Of a stretch of DNA of 39,970 nt, positions 1-7,865 are shown in pieces. The notes under the pieces were generated by a model. That model was given only the letters and a program-made list of their open reading frames with translations, made no database searches and was not told the DNA's origin. A program made the translations under genes and the position numbers. The stretch's first letter is position 1. Each line of letters starts with the position of its first letter. The DNA comes from Mycobacterium sp. (GTDB taxonomy: Bacteria > Actinomycetota > Actinomycetes > Mycobacteriales > Mycobacteriaceae), in assembly GCF_019243155.1 (NCBI RefSeq), contig NZ_JAFAUS010000053.1, positions 1 to 39,970 on the forward strand, read 5' to 3'.

Positions 1-1
1 C

Positions 2-1285
2 CCACAGCCGAGCGCCAACGGCTACCCCCAGATGAACATGTTCGACCAGCCCGAGTTGGAAGCGATGATGCGCGCCAACCTCAAGAGGTACCCGGACGCA
101 CTGTTTCGGGGCAATGTCGAGGTCACCAGCGTGACGCAGAACGCGCACGGCCGAGTGCGGGTGAGCTTCCTTGACCGCGTGCGCGGTGGCGAACAGTCCG
201 TGGAGGCCAGCTATGTACTGGGCTGCGACGGTGCCAACAGCGCGGTGCGCGCATCGATCGGTGCGCACATGTACGGGTTGTCGTTCCAGCAGGACTGGTT
301 GGTCATCGACGTCGACACCGACGCCGAACTCAACCAGTGGGAGGGCTGCCACCAACTCTGCAGTATTGAGCGTGCCGGCACTTATATGCGCGTCGGGCCG
401 ACCCGCTACCGCTGGGAATTCCAGCTGAAAGCCGGTGAAACCGCTGCGGATTACCAAAAAATCGCCGACATAGAGCCGTTGATCAAGCCGTGGCTGGGCG
501 ACACACCTGCCGAGCAATTGCGGCTGGTCCGTGTCACCGCCTATACCTTCCGCGCGAAGGTGGCCAGCAGCTGGCGCGACCGCAACGTGTTCATCCTCGG
601 TGACGCCGCCCATCTCACTCCGCCGTTTGTCGGCCAGGGCATGGCGGCGGGTTTGCGCGATGCCTTGAACCTGAGCTGGAAAGTGGCCGGCGTGCTGAAC
701 AAATCTCTGCCCGAAAGCGTGCTGGAAACCTACGAGCAGGAGCGCAAAGCCCATGCCGCGGCGATGATTTTGATGGCCGTATCGGTGGGGACAGCGATGA
801 CCGGGGGTGGTCGAACAGGTGACCTCATCCGTAAAGTGGTGTTTCCGCGGATGGGTAACCTGCGCCTGCCCGGCACCCGCACGAGTGCCGCAGAGGGAGT
901 CGCCCCGGGCTTGCGTAAGTCGGCGCTGGTGATCAAGTCCCACTCCCCGGGGCAGCTGGCCGGAACTCTGTGCCCGAACTCGGTGCTGCAGGACGGAACC
1001 CGCTTCGATCAGGTCGTCGGCAATCGGTTCGCGCTGGTCACCTCAGTTCGGCTCAGCGATGCGCAGCAAAGCCAGCTCAGCTTACGTGGAGCGGCTCTGG
1101 TATCCGTCACTGCCGAAAGCGAATTGGGTCGCTGGCTCAAGCGCGGCCGGGCGACCGCCGCCATCGTCAGACCTGATGCCGCTGTCATGCAGGCGGGCCG
1201 GAACGTCCAGGCCCTCTGCGATGCCCTGCCCTCGTTCCCCGCCGGTGAGACCGCTCGGGCCAAAACCGAGAGGATAAGCCGATGA
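2..1285 (+). CDS. FAD-dependent aromatic monooxygenase (MhpA/PheA-like), 5'-truncated by window edge
   Basis: Class A flavin monooxygenase of the 3-(3-hydroxyphenyl)propionate hydroxylase (MhpA) type, which hydroxylates aromatic rings using NAD(P)H and O2. The reading frame is open to the first base of the window, so the N-terminal GxGxxG dinucleotide fold lies upstream and the first Met seen (nt 32) is internal. Two family motifs are visible: the DG motif (LGCDGANSAVR, near nt 221-253) and the FAD-ribityl GD motif (GDAAHLTPPFVGQG, near nt 599-640) followed by ALNLSWKVAG. The C-terminal domain is about 170 residues and carries a thioredoxin-like extension, as in MhpA. The stop overlaps the start of the next gene by 4 nt (ATGA), which implies translational coupling. 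The substrate cannot be read from sequence. The family call is secure; the exact reaction is inferred. Confidence 0.88.
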   Translation, partial: PQPSANGYPQMNMFDQPELEAMMRANLKRYPDALFRGNVEVTSVTQNAHGRVRVSFLDRVRGGEQSVEASYVLGCDGANSAVRASIGAHMYGLSFQQDWLVIDVDTDAELNQWEGCHQLCSIERAGTYMRVGPTRYRWEFQLKAGETAADYQKIADIEPLIKPWLGDTPAEQLRLVRVTAYTFRAKVASSWRDRNVFILGDAAHLTPPFVGQGMAAGLRDALNLSWKVAGVLNKSLPESVLETYEQERKAHAAAMILMAVSVGTAMTGGGRTGDLIRKVVFPRMGNLRLPGTRTSAAEGVAPGLRKSALVIKSHSPGQLAGTLCPNSVLQDGTRFDQVVGNRFALVTSVRLSDAQQSQLSLRGAALVSVTAESELGRWLKRGRATAAIVRPDAAVMQAGRNVQALCDALPSFPAGETARAKTERISR

Positions 1286-2178
1286 CCGAGCTGCTGGTGC
1301 TCAACGATGGCAAACAGGAATTGCAGGCGGTGTCTTTGGATGGCACTCGAGTGCGCACCTTGATCACAGGAATCGACGAGAGGGCCGACGGCATCCTCGT
1401 CGACCCGTCTCGGGGCCATATCTACTGGACCAACATGGGCGCTCCCGATCCAGGGAGAGGCCCACGTGCAGAAGAGGCCTACGCCCGCAACGGATCACTG
1501 GAACGCGCTGACCTCGACGGCAACAACCGCCTCACCATCGTGCCGCGCGGGGCCTTCACGACCGGCAAGCAGCTCGCCGCCGATTTCGAGGCGGGCGTGC
1601 TGTATTGGTGCGACCGGGAAGGCATGCAGGTGCTGTCCTGCAACCTCGACGGAAGTGACCTGCGCCCATTGGTGGTGCCGGCGGTCGGCGCAGATGCCGC
1701 GCTCACGATCAGTAACCAGCCTGTCGGCATCGCCGTTGATCTGGATCGGCGCCTGCTGTATTGGACACAGAAGGGTGCGCCAAAAGCGGGGGAGGGCAGG
1801 ATCTTTCGCGCATCGCTTGATCTGCCGGCAGGCGCGAACCCTCAGCACCGCGACGATATCGAACTGTTGTGGAAGGACCTGCCTGAGCCGATCGATCTGC
1901 ACCTGTTCGGTGGCTCGACGCTGGTGTGGACCGATCGGGGCGCCGAACCAGACGGCAACACGCTCAACCGTGCGACCGTGCAACCTACGGTCGGTACACC
2001 CGAGATCCTGTCCCGCGGATATCACGAGGCGATTGGTGTCGCTGCCGTCTCCGAAAGCGAGCTGTACGTCGGAGATCTCGGCGGAAGTATCCGCTACATC
2101 AATCTCGAAACCGGCGTTGACACCGAACTGGTACACCTGGGTTTCGGTCTCACCGGCATCGCGCTAGCCCAACTCTGA
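1282..2178 (+). CDS. YWTD-type beta-propeller protein (LDL-receptor class B / SMP-30-like)
   Basis: 298 aa with no signal peptide, so probably cytosolic. Repeating units carry the hallmark of the six-bladed YWTD propeller: IYWTN (residue about 48), LYWCD (about 109), LYWTQ (about 157) and LVWTD (about 212), each followed about 20 residues later by an LDGS- or LDGN-type turn. The ATG overlaps the stop of the upstream flavin monooxygenase (ATGA), so the two are probably co-translated and functionally linked. Propellers next to aromatic hydroxylases can be lactonases or sugar/aromatic-lactone hydrolases, but the metal ligands of SMP-30 are not obvious to me here. Function is therefore left open. 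A near-perfect inverted repeat lies 15 nt downstream of the stop. Confidence 0.82.
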   Translation: MTELLVLNDGKQELQAVSLDGTRVRTLITGIDERADGILVDPSRGHIYWTNMGAPDPGRGPRAEEAYARNGSLERADLDGNNRLTIVPRGAFTTGKQLAADFEAGVLYWCDREGMQVLSCNLDGSDLRPLVVPAVGADAALTISNQPVGIAVDLDRRLLYWTQKGAPKAGEGRIFRASLDLPAGANPQHRDDIELLWKDLPEPIDLHLFGGSTLVWTDRGAEPDGNTLNRATVQPTVGTPEILSRGYHEAIGVAAVSESELYVGDLGGSIRYINLETGVDTELVHLGFGLTGIALAQL

Positions 2179-2192
2179 GTCGGCAGAAATGG

Positions 2193-2229
2193 TTGATAGG
2201 CAACAGATCTCGTGTCTGGTGCCTATCAA
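2193..2229. promoter_or_regulatory. Long inverted repeat (operator or terminator) with a third half-site downstream
   Basis: TTGATAGGCA at 2193-2202 is the exact reverse complement of TGCCTATCAA at 2220-2229. Inside it, CAGA (2204-2207) pairs with TCTG (2215-2218) after one A/G mismatch. A third copy of the core, GATAGGCA, occurs at 2262-2269, four bases before the ATG of the next gene. The right arm is followed directly by TAATAA, a plausible -10 element. There is no T-run, so an operator controlling the gene at 2273 is as likely as a terminator for the gene ending at 2178. Confidence 0.55.
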
Positions 2230-2272
2230 TAATAACTGTGAAATGAACTTCCGAGGCACTGGATAGGCAGGG

Positions 2273-2866
2273 ATGAGCGTGTGGTTCGACATCTGGCATA
2301 ACATTACCGCCGGACAGGGCACGGTCCTCGGTGGTGCGTTCGTCCTCGTAGCGGGGGCCATAGCGTTCGGCACCGGATCACTCGACCGAAGATCGCAGCA
2401 GAAGCGCTTTCACTATGAGGAGATGAAAAGGCTTTACGCCGAGGCTTTGAGAGTTGGGAGGGACCTGGAGGTCCTCAAAGCTCTTCCGCCAGAAGTTCGC
2501 AGGGAAGTGCTGACTGAAAAGGCGGATGCGATCGACAGGGTGATAAGCGAACTAGCGCTAACCGGAAATTACCAAACCGCGGATCTAGCCATCGCTTATG
2601 CGTATCAACAGTCGGTGCAATTAGGCGAATGGGTGCGACGGGACGAAGCCGATGACAACGGCTTTGCGAACCGCATCGATAGGTGGTTGGCCACCATGCC
2701 CGAACATCAGCGAGCCGCGTTGAAGAAATACGAGAGCGTGGAAGTCAATCGTCGCGACGTGGTACAGGCGGCACGCACGGAATTGGGCCGATACGTCCCG
2801 TTGTGGTCACGCCATCGACGTGTGCTGCGGACGGCGATCAAAGCCGAGCAGTTCCCCTTAAACTGA
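2273..2866 (+). CDS. Hypothetical protein with one N-terminal membrane segment
   Basis: 197 aa. One hydrophobic segment at about residues 18-38 (GGAFVLVAGAIAFGTG) is followed by a highly charged, largely helical soluble part rich in Arg, Glu and Lys. No signal-peptidase site is evident, so it looks like a single-pass anchored protein. I recognise no family. Start: ATG at 2273 preceded by AGGCAGGG. Codon use differs from the neighbours: two TTA leucine codons (2621-2623 and 2858-2860), which are very rare in mycobacteria, and many A/T-ending codons. It stands alone between an inverted repeat and a non-coding stretch. I infer acquisition by transfer. No toxin, antitoxin or phage motif is visible. 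Confidence 0.7.
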   Translation: MSVWFDIWHNITAGQGTVLGGAFVLVAGAIAFGTGSLDRRSQQKRFHYEEMKRLYAEALRVGRDLEVLKALPPEVRREVLTEKADAIDRVISELALTGNYQTADLAIAYAYQQSVQLGEWVRRDEADDNGFANRIDRWLATMPEHQRAALKKYESVEVNRRDVVQAARTELGRYVPLWSRHRRVLRTAIKAEQFPLN

Positions 2867-3252
2867 GCAGCACGTCAGCACGCAATGCGCACCTGCAAAT
2901 GCGGGCTTTGATAGCTCGATCATCGGTGCCAGAAGGTTTGCGGCAGAACCAGTCTTGACGACAACAATGCCGTTTGGTGCCCAATGAATTTCGGCGTCCT
3001 GATTTGACGTCGCACGAAATCCGCCTCGAGCGAGGCCGCACCGCGAACACCTTGCAGTCGATATACGGGAATCGTCGTGACCAACAAACTGCGCAATCAG
3101 TCGTTGATAGCCGTCGGCGTGGAACCAGAAGGTCGCCGGCTATGGGCGCATCACGGATTTCCCTGTACTCGCCCCAGGCGGTCCGCTGGCATCCGCAGCA
3201 ACGCATCGCTGACAGTTTCATCGCGTGATTCGGCGGAGCCGTCGGTTGGCGA
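2867..3252. other. Intergenic stretch of 386 bp, no supported gene
   Basis: Only overlapping, low-quality open frames are present on both strands. On the minus strand one frame reads as a plausible but start-less peptide between about 3140 and 2870 (it includes FWFHADGYQRLIAQF and EIHWAPNGIVVVKTG), which could be a remnant of a decayed gene. Nothing else was recognised. Confidence 0.4.
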
Positions 3253-4389
3253 TTATCCGATGTACTGTTGCCGCGGAAGCATGTTCAGCCGCATCAACGT
3301 TCGCAGAGTTGTCCCTTCCGGCTGGTGGCCAAACTTACCGCGCACACCCGCCTCAGCGGTCATGCTTCGCGGACCGCTTGCCATGACCGGGGGCGGCATC
3401 CCCGCGGGGTCCCCGGTGGCACCCGCAGCGCTTACCAGGCTCGCCTTCGGGGTGCCGCCGGCCACCGAAGTGAGCGTGCCCCAGGTCGATGGCACGGATA
3501 GTGGTCCGACGGTGGCCGCGCGGCCGATCGAAGCAGATACCGCACCGGTGACCTGAGCTGGGCCGACCGATCCCAGACTGCTTGCCACCTTGTTTAGACC
3601 AGTGCCCACGTCAGTCAATGCCGCCACCGTGACATCGGCCGCGGTCGTGGCGGAGCTCGATGTCCCACTAGAAAGGCCGGAGAGTGCCGACACGATGATG
3701 GATGGAATCGTTGCGTAAGCGCTGATTCCCGAGTTGACAACGTCAGGCTCCAGCGCCTTATTTATATTGTCGAGAATCTGTTGGATGACTGTTTCGGTCG
3801 ACGTCCCGGCCGACATCCCATTGGAATTGGCGACCGCGGCGCTTTGAGCCGCCAAGCCGCCCGCATTCGCGTTCTGTTTGGGCGGGGTCAACGGCGTCAG
3901 CGTCGCTGCAGCGGCCGAGGAGCCGGCATAGGCGTACATGGCGGCGGCGTCCTGCGCCCACATCTCGGCATAGTGACCCTCAATCGCCATGATGGCCGCG
4001 GTATTTATGCCCAGGAAATTGGTCGCAACCAACGCGGCCAAAAGCGCGCGGTTGGCCGCAATAATAGGCGGCGGCACCGTGGCCGCGAACGCTGCCTCGA
4101 ATGCCGCGGCCGCCGCCCTGGCCTGATTGGCCGTCTCCTCAGCACGCGTCGCGGCCGCGACCATCCACGCGACGTGCGTTGTCGCCGCGGCCGCCATAGA
4201 TGCTGACGCCGCCCCTTGCCAGCTGCCCCCGGTCAGCCCGGACACAACCGAAGAATACGAAGCCGCGGCCGAATACAGTTCTCCGGATAGCTTGTCCCAG
4301 CCCGCTGAGGCGGCCAGCATCGGTCCCGATCCGGGACCCAAGTACATTCGGCCGCTGTTGATCTCCGGTGGCAGCGCTCCGAAATCCAC
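3253..4389 (-). CDS. PPE family protein, SVP subfamily
   Basis: 378 aa. The N-terminal PPE domain starts [16 protein letters not shown], with Pro7-Pro8-Glu9, and contains the WxG turn at Trp57 (GGSWQGAAS) that packs against the PE partner. The Ala-rich helical domain ends near residue 165 ([14 protein letters not shown]). The C-terminal half holds the SVP signature GxxSVPxxW at 296-303 (GPLSVPSTW), defining the PPE-SVP subfamily, and a short basic tail. PPE-SVP proteins are type VII (ESX-5-class) substrates exported with a PE partner and found at the cell surface. The PE gene lies 15 nt upstream on the same strand, so the two form a classic PE-PPE operon. No ESX core genes are in the window. 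Confidence 0.95.
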   Translation of the reverse strand: MDFGALPPEINSGRMYLGPGSGPMLAASAGWDKLSGELYSAAASYSSVVSGLTGGSWQGAASASMAAAATTHVAWMVAAATRAEETANQARAAAAAFEAAFAATVPPPIIAANRALLAALVATNFLGINTAAIMAIEGHYAEMWAQDAAAMYAYAGSSAAAATLTPLTPPKQNANAGGLAAQSAAVANSNGMSAGTSTETVIQQILDNINKALEPDVVNSGISAYATIPSIIVSALSGLSSGTSSSATTAADVTVAALTDVGTGLNKVASSLGSVGPAQVTGAVSASIGRAATVGPLSVPSTWGTLTSVAGGTPKASLVSAAGATGDPAGMPPPVMASGPRSMTAEAGVRGKFGHQPEGTTLRTLMRLNMLPRQQYIG

Positions 4390-4404
4390 TGTGCTGCCCT
4401 ATTC

Positions 4405-4704
4405 TCAGCGGGTGGCCGCTACGTTGGCGGCCTCAGTGGCGGAATACGAACCGGCGGAGGTTTGGAGGGTGGCCACGAATATCTGGTGAATCGCTGCGGC
4501 TTGCGCACTGACCTCTTGGTACACCACGCCATGGGCGGCGAACGCCGCCGCCGTCAGCGCCGACACCTCGTCGGCGGCTGCGGCAGTCAGCCCAGTGGTT
4601 GGAGCAGCCTCAGCCGCGTTCGACGCGCTGATCGCCGATGCGATACCCGCCAGGTTGCCCGCAGCTGCTGTCAGCGCTGCCGGCTGTGTGATCAAGAAGG
4701 ACAT
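4405..4704 (-). CDS. PE family protein (partner of the adjacent PPE)
   Basis: 99 aa, the usual size of a PE protein with no C-terminal extension. I chose the ATG at 4704 because it gives the canonical MSFLITQPAALTAAAG start and has a good ribosome site (GGGAGAA); an open frame upstream to 4788 is not PE-like. The C-terminal export signal YxxxD/E is present as YSATE (Tyr87-Glu91). Unusually, the eponymous Pro-Glu at positions 8-9 is Pro-Ala. It forms the expected antiparallel helix pair with the PPE domain and is exported through a type VII secretion system. It is the first gene of a two-gene operon with the PPE gene 15 nt downstream. Confidence 0.95.
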   Translation of the reverse strand: MSFLITQPAALTAAAGNLAGIASAISASNAAEAAPTTGLTAAAADEVSALTAAAFAAHGVVYQEVSAQAAAIHQIFVATLQTSAGSYSATEAANVAATR

Positions 4705-4774
4705 GTTCTCTTCTCCCAAAGACATATTGGTGCTCGGTTGACGTGGCGTCTCACGTCCGACCAATGCTCGACAA

Positions 4775-4785
4775 CTGAGTCTCAG
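4775..4785. promoter_or_regulatory. Palindrome CTGAG-T-CTCAG upstream of the PE gene
   Basis: Perfect 5-bp arms around one base, 71 bp upstream of the PE start codon, nested between ACAAC (4771-4775) and GTTGT (4792-4796). The position suits an operator or activator site for the PE/PPE operon. No known mycobacterial regulator consensus is recognised. Confidence 0.3.
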
Positions 4786-5115
4786 CACTAGGTTGTCTCG
4801 CGCGCTGCGCTGATGTCGTCGGGGCTAGCGTCCATTAGGCCCCCTGCTAGCCGTAATACGTTCCTCCACGCCGAGTTACGCGCGATGGGTTGGTCTTGCG
4901 GTGGCATACTGGTTGCCGCGCGAAGGCGAGTTCGCCGAAATAGCGCGGCAGGATTAACGGCCGTGCCCTACACGGAAGACCGGCCAGGCGCTTGCTATGT
5001 CGCCAATACGGCAGCGTCACAATGCATCCGAGCAGCCGCTCGTGGTGGTGGAACAATCATTTCGTTATGCCTTTGTAACGTGATTATCCGGGGGATAGCG
5101 CCTATTCCGAACTAA

Positions 5116-5138
5116 CGGCTAGCCGGGTATATCGATTG
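5116..5138. repeat. Degenerate direct repeat, copy 1 (copy 2 at 5438-5461)
   Basis: CGGCTAGCC followed by a TATCGATT-like segment at 5116-5138 resembles CGGCTAGCCC followed by ATATCAATTC at 5438-5461. The same CTAGC word also occurs near 4830 and 4850. The similarity is imperfect and may be decay of an old duplication or chance. Confidence 0.25.
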
Positions 5139-5584
5139 GGGCTGGCGGTAACGACACACGTGTTTGGACGCGGCATCCTGAAAAGATGCTGGTACAACGC
5201 ACGGCGTGATACGTCAAAAGTGTTGATCTGCAGGCATGCTCAGAACAACTGATCGGAATAGCTTGCATTTGGCAGGTTTCGATGCGTAAGTGATGCAATG
5301 ATTCAGGCGCCATCAGACCAGAGAGCTGGGAAAGGACTGATGTCAGTTAACGACCTTGGCGGGCGCGTCCCGCTTCAGCCGGAACGCCACCTCCCCGCGC
5401 ATCTATGACGCTTCGCCATAAAGACTGCGCGTGATACCGGCTAGCCCGACATATCAATTCGCCTTATTGCCAATGACCTACGAGTGCGAACGCGCGATCC
5501 TGAATGTTTGCCGTTTTAACCGTGGACGAGCTACCGCGGCAGCTAGAACGTCCTTTGGCGGCGAGGTAGTGCTCGGACGTTCCG

Positions 5585-5998
5585 TTATCCGGCCAGTCCC
5601 AGTACGTCCCGGATCGCGCTGCCGGACAGGGAGGACTTGGGAATGAAAGCCAGAGCGGGACTGGCGGCGACCAATTCGGCGAAATCCTCCTCGGCGTGTG
5701 TGGAGATCAAGATCGTCGGCACCGAGGCGCCCGATCCCCCGTTCCGGTGAAGCTCCTCGGCCACCTCGAAACCGCTCTCCTCGCCGAGATCGATGTCCAC
5801 GAGCGTCACGTCGGGCCGAAGCTCCCTGACGCGCTGCAGCCCCTCTGCAGACGAAGTGGCTATTGCCACCACGTTGATTCCCTGATGCTCAAGTAACCGG
5901 GCCGCCGCATCCAGGAAGTCGCGGTTGTCGTCGAGAATCACGCAACGCGTGCGCTTAGCAGGGCTCACTAGGTCAGTGTGGGGCAGGAGTGGATCCAT
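5585..5998 (-). CDS. Single-domain response regulator (receiver domain only)
   Basis: 137 aa, almost entirely one CheY-like receiver domain. The acidic pair is Asp23-Asp24 (ILDDNRDF), the phospho-acceptor is Asp68 (LVDIDLG), the conserved Ser/Thr is at Ser99-Thr100 (ILIST) and the Lys is Lys121 (FIPKSS). There is no output domain after alpha5, so it acts by protein-protein contact, phosphate relay or as a sink. No histidine kinase is adjacent. It is divergent from the SigH-like sigma gene, with 227 bp between the starts, and a NarL-type regulator follows that sigma gene. The ATG at 5998 could be too early by up to about 15 residues. The family call is secure; the role is inferred. Confidence 0.88.
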   Translation of the reverse strand: MDPLLPHTDLVSPAKRTRCVILDDNRDFLDAAARLLEHQGINVVAIATSSAEGLQRVRELRPDVTLVDIDLGEESGFEVAEELHRNGGSGASVPTILISTHAEEDFAELVAASPALAFIPKSSLSGSAIRDVLGLAG

Positions 5999-6225
5999 CG
6001 CATGGAAGCTAGCAGGAATCTGGGGCGAGCCGGGAAGGATGGCGCGGCCCGCGGCGTGGGATTAGGCCGGCTCGGACTGCGGCCCCGCTAGCCGGGAGGC
6101 GTGGACTGCGGCTGACCGGAACCCTCGATGGTTGCCAGCGGTGCAGACGTGGGTCGTCCGGCACGCAACGCTAAAGGCATGGAGCCAGACAGGCGCCGTC
6201 AGCGCGAATCGTCGAGAGGTGCATC
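5999..6225. other. Divergent intergenic region between response regulator and sigma factor
   Basis: 227 bp without a gene. A GGAAC word at 6118-6122 is the -35 core typical of SigH/SigE-type ECF promoters, but I see no convincing -10 at the right spacing. The sigma gene has a good ribosome site (GAGAGG) just before its ATG. Confidence 0.4.
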
Positions 6226-6834
6226 ATGACTCTGCCGGTGGAACTGCCCGCCGACCCAAGCTCCGTGGCCGGGTTTCAAAGCCAAGTCGCCCCCGCTATT
6301 GCCGGCTTATATGTACAGGCGCGGCGGCTGACGGAGCAGCACGCCGACGCGGAGGATCTGGTCCAGGAGACGCTGGCGAAAGCCTTCGCTGGGTTTGACT
6401 CGTTTCGACCTGACAGCAACATCCATGCGTGGCTCTACCGAATCCTGCATAACACCCACATCTCCAATTGCCGCAAGACCCAGCGGCGCCCGGCGCACGA
6501 TTTGGCGCAGCACATAACGGACCTTCAACTGGTGACGAGCGCTGCCCATTCGGCCATGGGACTGCCCTCGGCGGAGGAACAGGCGCTGGAAGGCCTCGGC
6601 GACCAAGAAGTCAGGGCCGCAATGCACGCCTTGCCCGAGCAGTTGCGCACCGCGGTGTATTACGCGGACATCGAGGGGCTGCGGTGCAAGGAAATCGCCG
6701 CAGTCATGAACACGCCACTCGGAACCGTGGTGTCACGCTTACATCGCGGACGTCGCCGATTGCGCCTGCTCCTTGCCGAGGCAGGCCGCTGCGCGGGCTA
6801 TGCCGCCCCACAGCCCCTCGCGCAGATGGTTTAA
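6226..6834 (+). CDS. ECF RNA polymerase sigma factor, SigH/RpoE-like
   Basis: 202 aa. Sigma region 2 spans about residues 15-90 with DAEDLVQETLAKAFAGF and HAWLYRILHNTHIS; region 4 spans about 128-182 with LPEQLRTAVYYADIEG and the helix-turn-helix KEIAAVMNTPLGTVVSRLHR. These match the ECF12 (SigR/SigH) oxidative-stress class, whose members are held by a zinc anti-sigma factor encoded just downstream. Here no such HxxxCxxC protein follows: the next gene is 21 nt away on the opposite strand and encodes a response regulator. It is therefore a SigH paralogue with another partner, or one encoded elsewhere. Divergent single-domain response regulator to the left. Cys82, Cys154 and Cys189 are present in the sigma itself. 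Confidence 0.92.
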   Translation: MTLPVELPADPSSVAGFQSQVAPAIAGLYVQARRLTEQHADAEDLVQETLAKAFAGFDSFRPDSNIHAWLYRILHNTHISNCRKTQRRPAHDLAQHITDLQLVTSAAHSAMGLPSAEEQALEGLGDQEVRAAMHALPEQLRTAVYYADIEGLRCKEIAAVMNTPLGTVVSRLHRGRRRLRLLLAEAGRCAGYAAPQPLAQMV

Positions 6835-6855
6835 GGCGCTCGATACAACTACGAG

Positions 6856-7548
6856 TCAACGGGAGTCGAGAAATGTGACGACCGCGCGGACGCGACGATG
6901 GTCGTCGTCGGTCTCGGGTAGACCCAGCTTGGTCAGAATGCTGCGGACGTGCTTTTCGACAGTGCCTTCGGTTACCCACAGCCGCCGCGCGATGCCGGCA
7001 TTCGAACGGCCCTCGGCCATCAACTCCAGGACCTCGATCTCCCGCGGAGACAGCACCGCCAGGGGATCGTCGCGGCGCCGCGCGGATACCAGCTCCTGGA
7101 CCACCGCCGGATCGACCACCGAGCCACCCTTTGCTATCCGCTGCAGGGTCTCGACAAAATCGGCCACGTCGGTGACGCGGCTCTTGAGCAGATAGCCGAT
7201 ACCGCGGCCGCTGGCGAGCAGCTCCATTGCATGCTCAACGTCGACATGCGCAGACAGCACCAGAATGCCGGTGTCGGGTAGCTCCTCGCGGATCACCCGG
7301 GCGGCCTCAAGACCCTCGGTAGTTTGGGTGGGTGGCATCCGAATATCCACCACCACCACATCGGGCTTGGCTTCGCGCACTAGCGCGAGCAGCTCGACAG
7401 AGTTGCCGACCTGCCCGACGACGCTGAACCCAGAGCGGTTCAGCAGGCTGGCCAAACCCTCGCGCAGCAGGGTTTCGTCGTCGGCGACCACCGCGCGCAG
7501 CGGGGTCGCCGTCGTGCCTGACTCGGCGGTGCTCGTTTCTGTCGTCAA
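6856..7548 (-). CDS. NarL/FixJ-family response regulator transcription factor
   Basis: 230 aa from a TTG start at 7548. The open frame reaches a longer ATG at 7662, but the first 38 residues would not be receiver-like. The receiver domain has acidic Asp23-Asp24 (VVADDETLL), phospho-acceptor Asp68 (VVVDIRMPP) and Lys122 (YLLKS). The LuxR-type helix-turn-helix is at about 165-210 (LSPREIEVLELMAEG, GTVEKHVRSILTKLGL). It should bind DNA as a dimer when phosphorylated. No kinase gene is in the window, so it is an orphan regulator. It converges on the SigH-like gene with only 21 nt between stops. Start choice is the main uncertainty. Confidence 0.9.
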   Translation of the reverse strand: MTTETSTAESGTTATPLRAVVADDETLLREGLASLLNRSGFSVVGQVGNSVELLALVREAKPDVVVVDIRMPPTQTTEGLEAARVIREELPDTGILVLSAHVDVEHAMELLASGRGIGYLLKSRVTDVADFVETLQRIAKGGSVVDPAVVQELVSARRRDDPLAVLSPREIEVLELMAEGRSNAGIARRLWVTEGTVEKHVRSILTKLGLPETDDDHRRVRAVVTFLDSR

Positions 7549-7865
7549 CGCCTGGCCCTTCCGCGTTGTCTGCTTGAGCAACCATCTTGCACCGCACCGT
7601 AGCAGTTTGCCAGCAATTGCCCATCCCTGTTGTGCGCCAGCACATTCGTTTCGCTGACGCATATATCAAGGAACGCTGCAGTCAGACGCCGCGAACGTCG
7701 CGCTATCCAAGAGACGGTCCAGGAACTGGGCCCCGCCGCGACTGATGATCCGATTTGCAAGCCGATGACCCGACTGGTGCCGAACCTACCGATGGAGATG
7801 CTTCGATGTACTCGACGGAATCCTCGCGGACAGCTCCCAGCTTGAATTAACAAACGACGAGAAAA
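7549..7865. other. Non-coding stretch left of the tRNA-Tyr remnant
   Basis: About 320 bp with only shadow-quality frames. It holds the promoter side of the NarL-type regulator and then runs into the tRNA-Tyr 3' half. The 30-35 bases where a tRNA-Tyr 5' acceptor and D arm should be (7838-7865) contain neither the GG of a D loop nor a complement to the 3' acceptor strand. Confidence 0.5.

Larger units (their letters stand above)
4705..5584. other. Long intergenic region (about 880 bp) upstream of the PE/PPE pair
   Basis: No open frame here looks like a real protein, and base composition is visibly less GC-rich than in flanking genes. It contains the presumed PE/PPE promoter next to 4704, a CTGAG-T-CTCAG palindrome at 4775-4785, a small stem (GCATC/GATGC, 5173-5189) and a degenerate direct repeat (5116-5138 and 5438-5461). 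A 19-codon minus-strand frame at 5343-5402 reads like coding sequence but is isolated. It may be a relic region. Confidence 0.5.

Noticed and set aside
2838..3221. 127-codon minus-strand frame in the intergenic region
   Set aside because: Cys/Arg-rich, no ribosome site, no domain; another frame of the same strand looks more protein-like but has no start.
5343..5402. 19-codon minus-strand frame (MRGEVAFRLKRDAPAKVVN)
   Set aside because: Too short, with a stop directly before the ATG and no ribosome site; may be chance.
6118..6143. GGAAC-type ECF promoter upstream of the sigma gene
   Set aside because: The -35 core is present, but no convincing GTT-type -10 was found at the expected 16-20 bp spacing.
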